Source: an uncultured Clostridia bacterium
Lineage (GTDB): Bacteria; Bacillota; Clostridia; Peptostreptococcales; Anaerovoracaceae
Length of the DNA stretch: 6,681 nucleotides
NCBI GenBank assembly: GCA_946541285.1
Contig: CAMNJG010000081.1
Coordinates: 1 to 6,681 of the forward strand
Reading direction: 5' to 3'
The notes under the pieces: model-generated
Database searches by the model: none
Seen by the model: only the letters and a program-made list of their open reading frames with translations
Told to the model about the DNA's origin: nothing
Shown: piece by piece, positions 5,527 through 6,681 of the stretch
Position numbering within the stretch: position 1 is the first letter of the stretch
Layout of the letters: each line of letters begins with the position of its first letter
Made by a program: the position numbers and the translations under genes

Positions 5527-6681
5527 ATGAAGAAAAAATTTTGGAGTACGATACTGTGCGTGATGGCGATGATCCTGGTCCTGACAGGCTGTGGCGCTGG
5601 CAGTTCCGGCGAAAAAAAGAACACCGTTGTGACAGATCCTGTAAAAGTCACCTGTGAGAATGGAATCATGCTGGGGCAGACCGAGGACAGCGTCACCTCC
5701 TTCAAAGGCGTTCCTTACGCGAAACCGCCAGTAGGCGACCTCCGCTGGCGCGCGCCGGTCGCCCCGGATCCGGGTGATGAAGAAATCGAATGTTATGACT
5801 TCGGTTACACCGCATTACAATATGAGTGGCCGACCGAACCGGCCTCCTCTTTTCCGAAAAGCGAGGACTGTCTGACATTAAATCTCTGGGAGTCAGAAGG
5901 AAGCAGCGAATCCGGGGAAGCGAAACCGGTCATGGTGTTTTTCCATGGCGGTGCCTATGGATGGGGCGGAACGACCGATCCGATGTACGACGGCCACAAC
6001 TTTGTGAAAGAGCATGGCGATGTCATCCTGGTCACCTGCAATTACCGTCTGGGCCTGATGTCCTGGGCCGATTTCTCTAAAGTGAAAGGCGGAGAGAGTT
6101 ACACGGATCTCAATCTGGGCATTCGTGACCACATCGCGGCATTGCAGTGGATCCGGAAAAATATAGGGGCTTTTGGCGGGGATCCGGACAATGTCACAAT
6201 TTTCGGAGAATCTGCAGGCGGATGGTCCACGACAGCATTAACGATTTCCCCGGCGGCGAAGGGTCTGTTCCGGCGCGCGATTGCGGAGAGTGGCGGTCTG
6301 CCGGTCAGGGACAGAGAAGACGCGCAGGAATTCGCGGAGTATATCATGGAAGCAGCCGACGCGGAAGATATGGAGGATCTGCTGGCGATCTCCGGTGAAA
6401 AATGGATGGAACTGGATGCTGAAGAATGGATTGCGGATGAGTGCTGCGGCATTGTTGCCGACGGAGAGATCATTCCGGAAAAAGAGGAAATGGCTCAGGC
6501 CATAGCGGACGCAGCAAAAAGCGGCATACAGATGATTGTCGGTACCAACAATGATGAGTGGAATTACTTCATGGAAGATTCAGAGGGCGATACGGAGGAC
6601 GAAAAGTTCACTTCCTGGGTTGAGGGAATGGACGCGATGTACGAAGAAGCATCGGAGGAACTGTCCCCGGATGGGAAAGCC
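5527..6681 (+). CDS. Lipoprotein type-B carboxylesterase (para-nitrobenzyl esterase family), 3' end outside window
   Basis: The frame is open for 385 codons to the window edge. A lipoprotein signal peptide (KKK at 2-4, hydrophobic core 5-20, lipobox LTGC with Cys22) predicts export and anchoring to the outer face of the membrane. The alpha/beta-hydrolase part shows type-B carboxylesterase signatures: FKGVPYAKPPVGDLRW (59-74), EDCLTLNLW (113-121), oxyanion-hole HGGAYGWG (140-147) and the nucleophile elbow GESAGG (227-232) with Ser229. The triad acid is probably Glu344 in GTNNDEW (339-345), equivalent to the Glu of GxNxDEG in the family. The catalytic His should lie about 90 residues further on, outside the window; the family's usual length is near 490 plus the signal. 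The stretch from about 262 to 385 is unusually acidic. The substrate is unknown; the family hydrolyses carboxylic esters broadly. It probably shares a transcript with dsdA. Confidence 0.94.
   Translation, partial: MKKKFWSTILCVMAMILVLTGCGAGSSGEKKNTVVTDPVKVTCENGIMLGQTEDSVTSFKGVPYAKPPVGDLRWRAPVAPDPGDEEIECYDFGYTALQYEWPTEPASSFPKSEDCLTLNLWESEGSSESGEAKPVMVFFHGGAYGWGGTTDPMYDGHNFVKEHGDVILVTCNYRLGLMSWADFSKVKGGESYTDLNLGIRDHIAALQWIRKNIGAFGGDPDNVTIFGESAGGWSTTALTISPAAKGLFRRAIAESGGLPVRDREDAQEFAEYIMEAADAEDMEDLLAISGEKWMELDAEEWIADECCGIVADGEIIPEKEEMAQAIADAAKSGIQMIVGTNNDEWNYFMEDSEGDTEDEKFTSWVEGMDAMYEEASEELSPDGKA

Overview
The window looks like chromosomal DNA of a gut-type member of the Firmicutes, most plausibly Clostridia/Lachnospiraceae. 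This is inferred from strong AGGAGG-type ribosome binding sites, roughly balanced base composition, a PcrA-style helicase with a C-terminal Tudor-like domain, and a duplicated AAA-ATPase-like/PD-(D/E)XK gene of a family known to proliferate in such genomes. The taxonomic call is an inference, not a database result.

Layout. (1) Bases 1-55 are the last 17 codons plus stop of a gene on the + strand. They are identical, base for base, to the 3' end of the next gene. (2) 135-1703 (+) is that next gene: a 522-residue protein with an N-terminal AAA-ATPase-like domain and a C-terminal PD-(D/E)XK nuclease-like domain. The two genes are therefore tandem paralogs. (3) A strong hairpin at 1737-1770 separates this gene from a convergent gene. 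(4) 1777-3840 (-) encodes a UvrD/PcrA-type superfamily 1A DNA helicase of 687 residues. (5) 3841-4204 is a divergent control region. It holds a good sigma-A type promoter for the helicase with a dyad in its spacer, a weaker promoter for the rightward genes, and a possible 41-codon leader ORF. (6) 4205-5509 (+) is dsdA, pyridoxal-phosphate D-serine ammonia-lyase. (7) After 17 bases, 5527 to the window end (+) is a lipoprotein carboxylesterase of the type-B (para-nitrobenzyl esterase) family, cut by the window edge.

How the genes work together. The left half pairs a nucleic-acid-related ATPase/nuclease family with a DNA repair helicase, but they are convergent and separated by a hairpin, so there is no sign of co-expression. 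The right half looks like an operon: cytosolic D-serine degradation to pyruvate and ammonia, with a surface-anchored esterase directly downstream. No tRNA, rRNA, CRISPR array, insertion sequence or phage gene is visible. I see no complete novel system. The points most worth following up are the tandem ATPase/nuclease repeat, the dsdA-esterase pairing, the small ORF coupled to dsdA, and the dyad in the helicase promoter.
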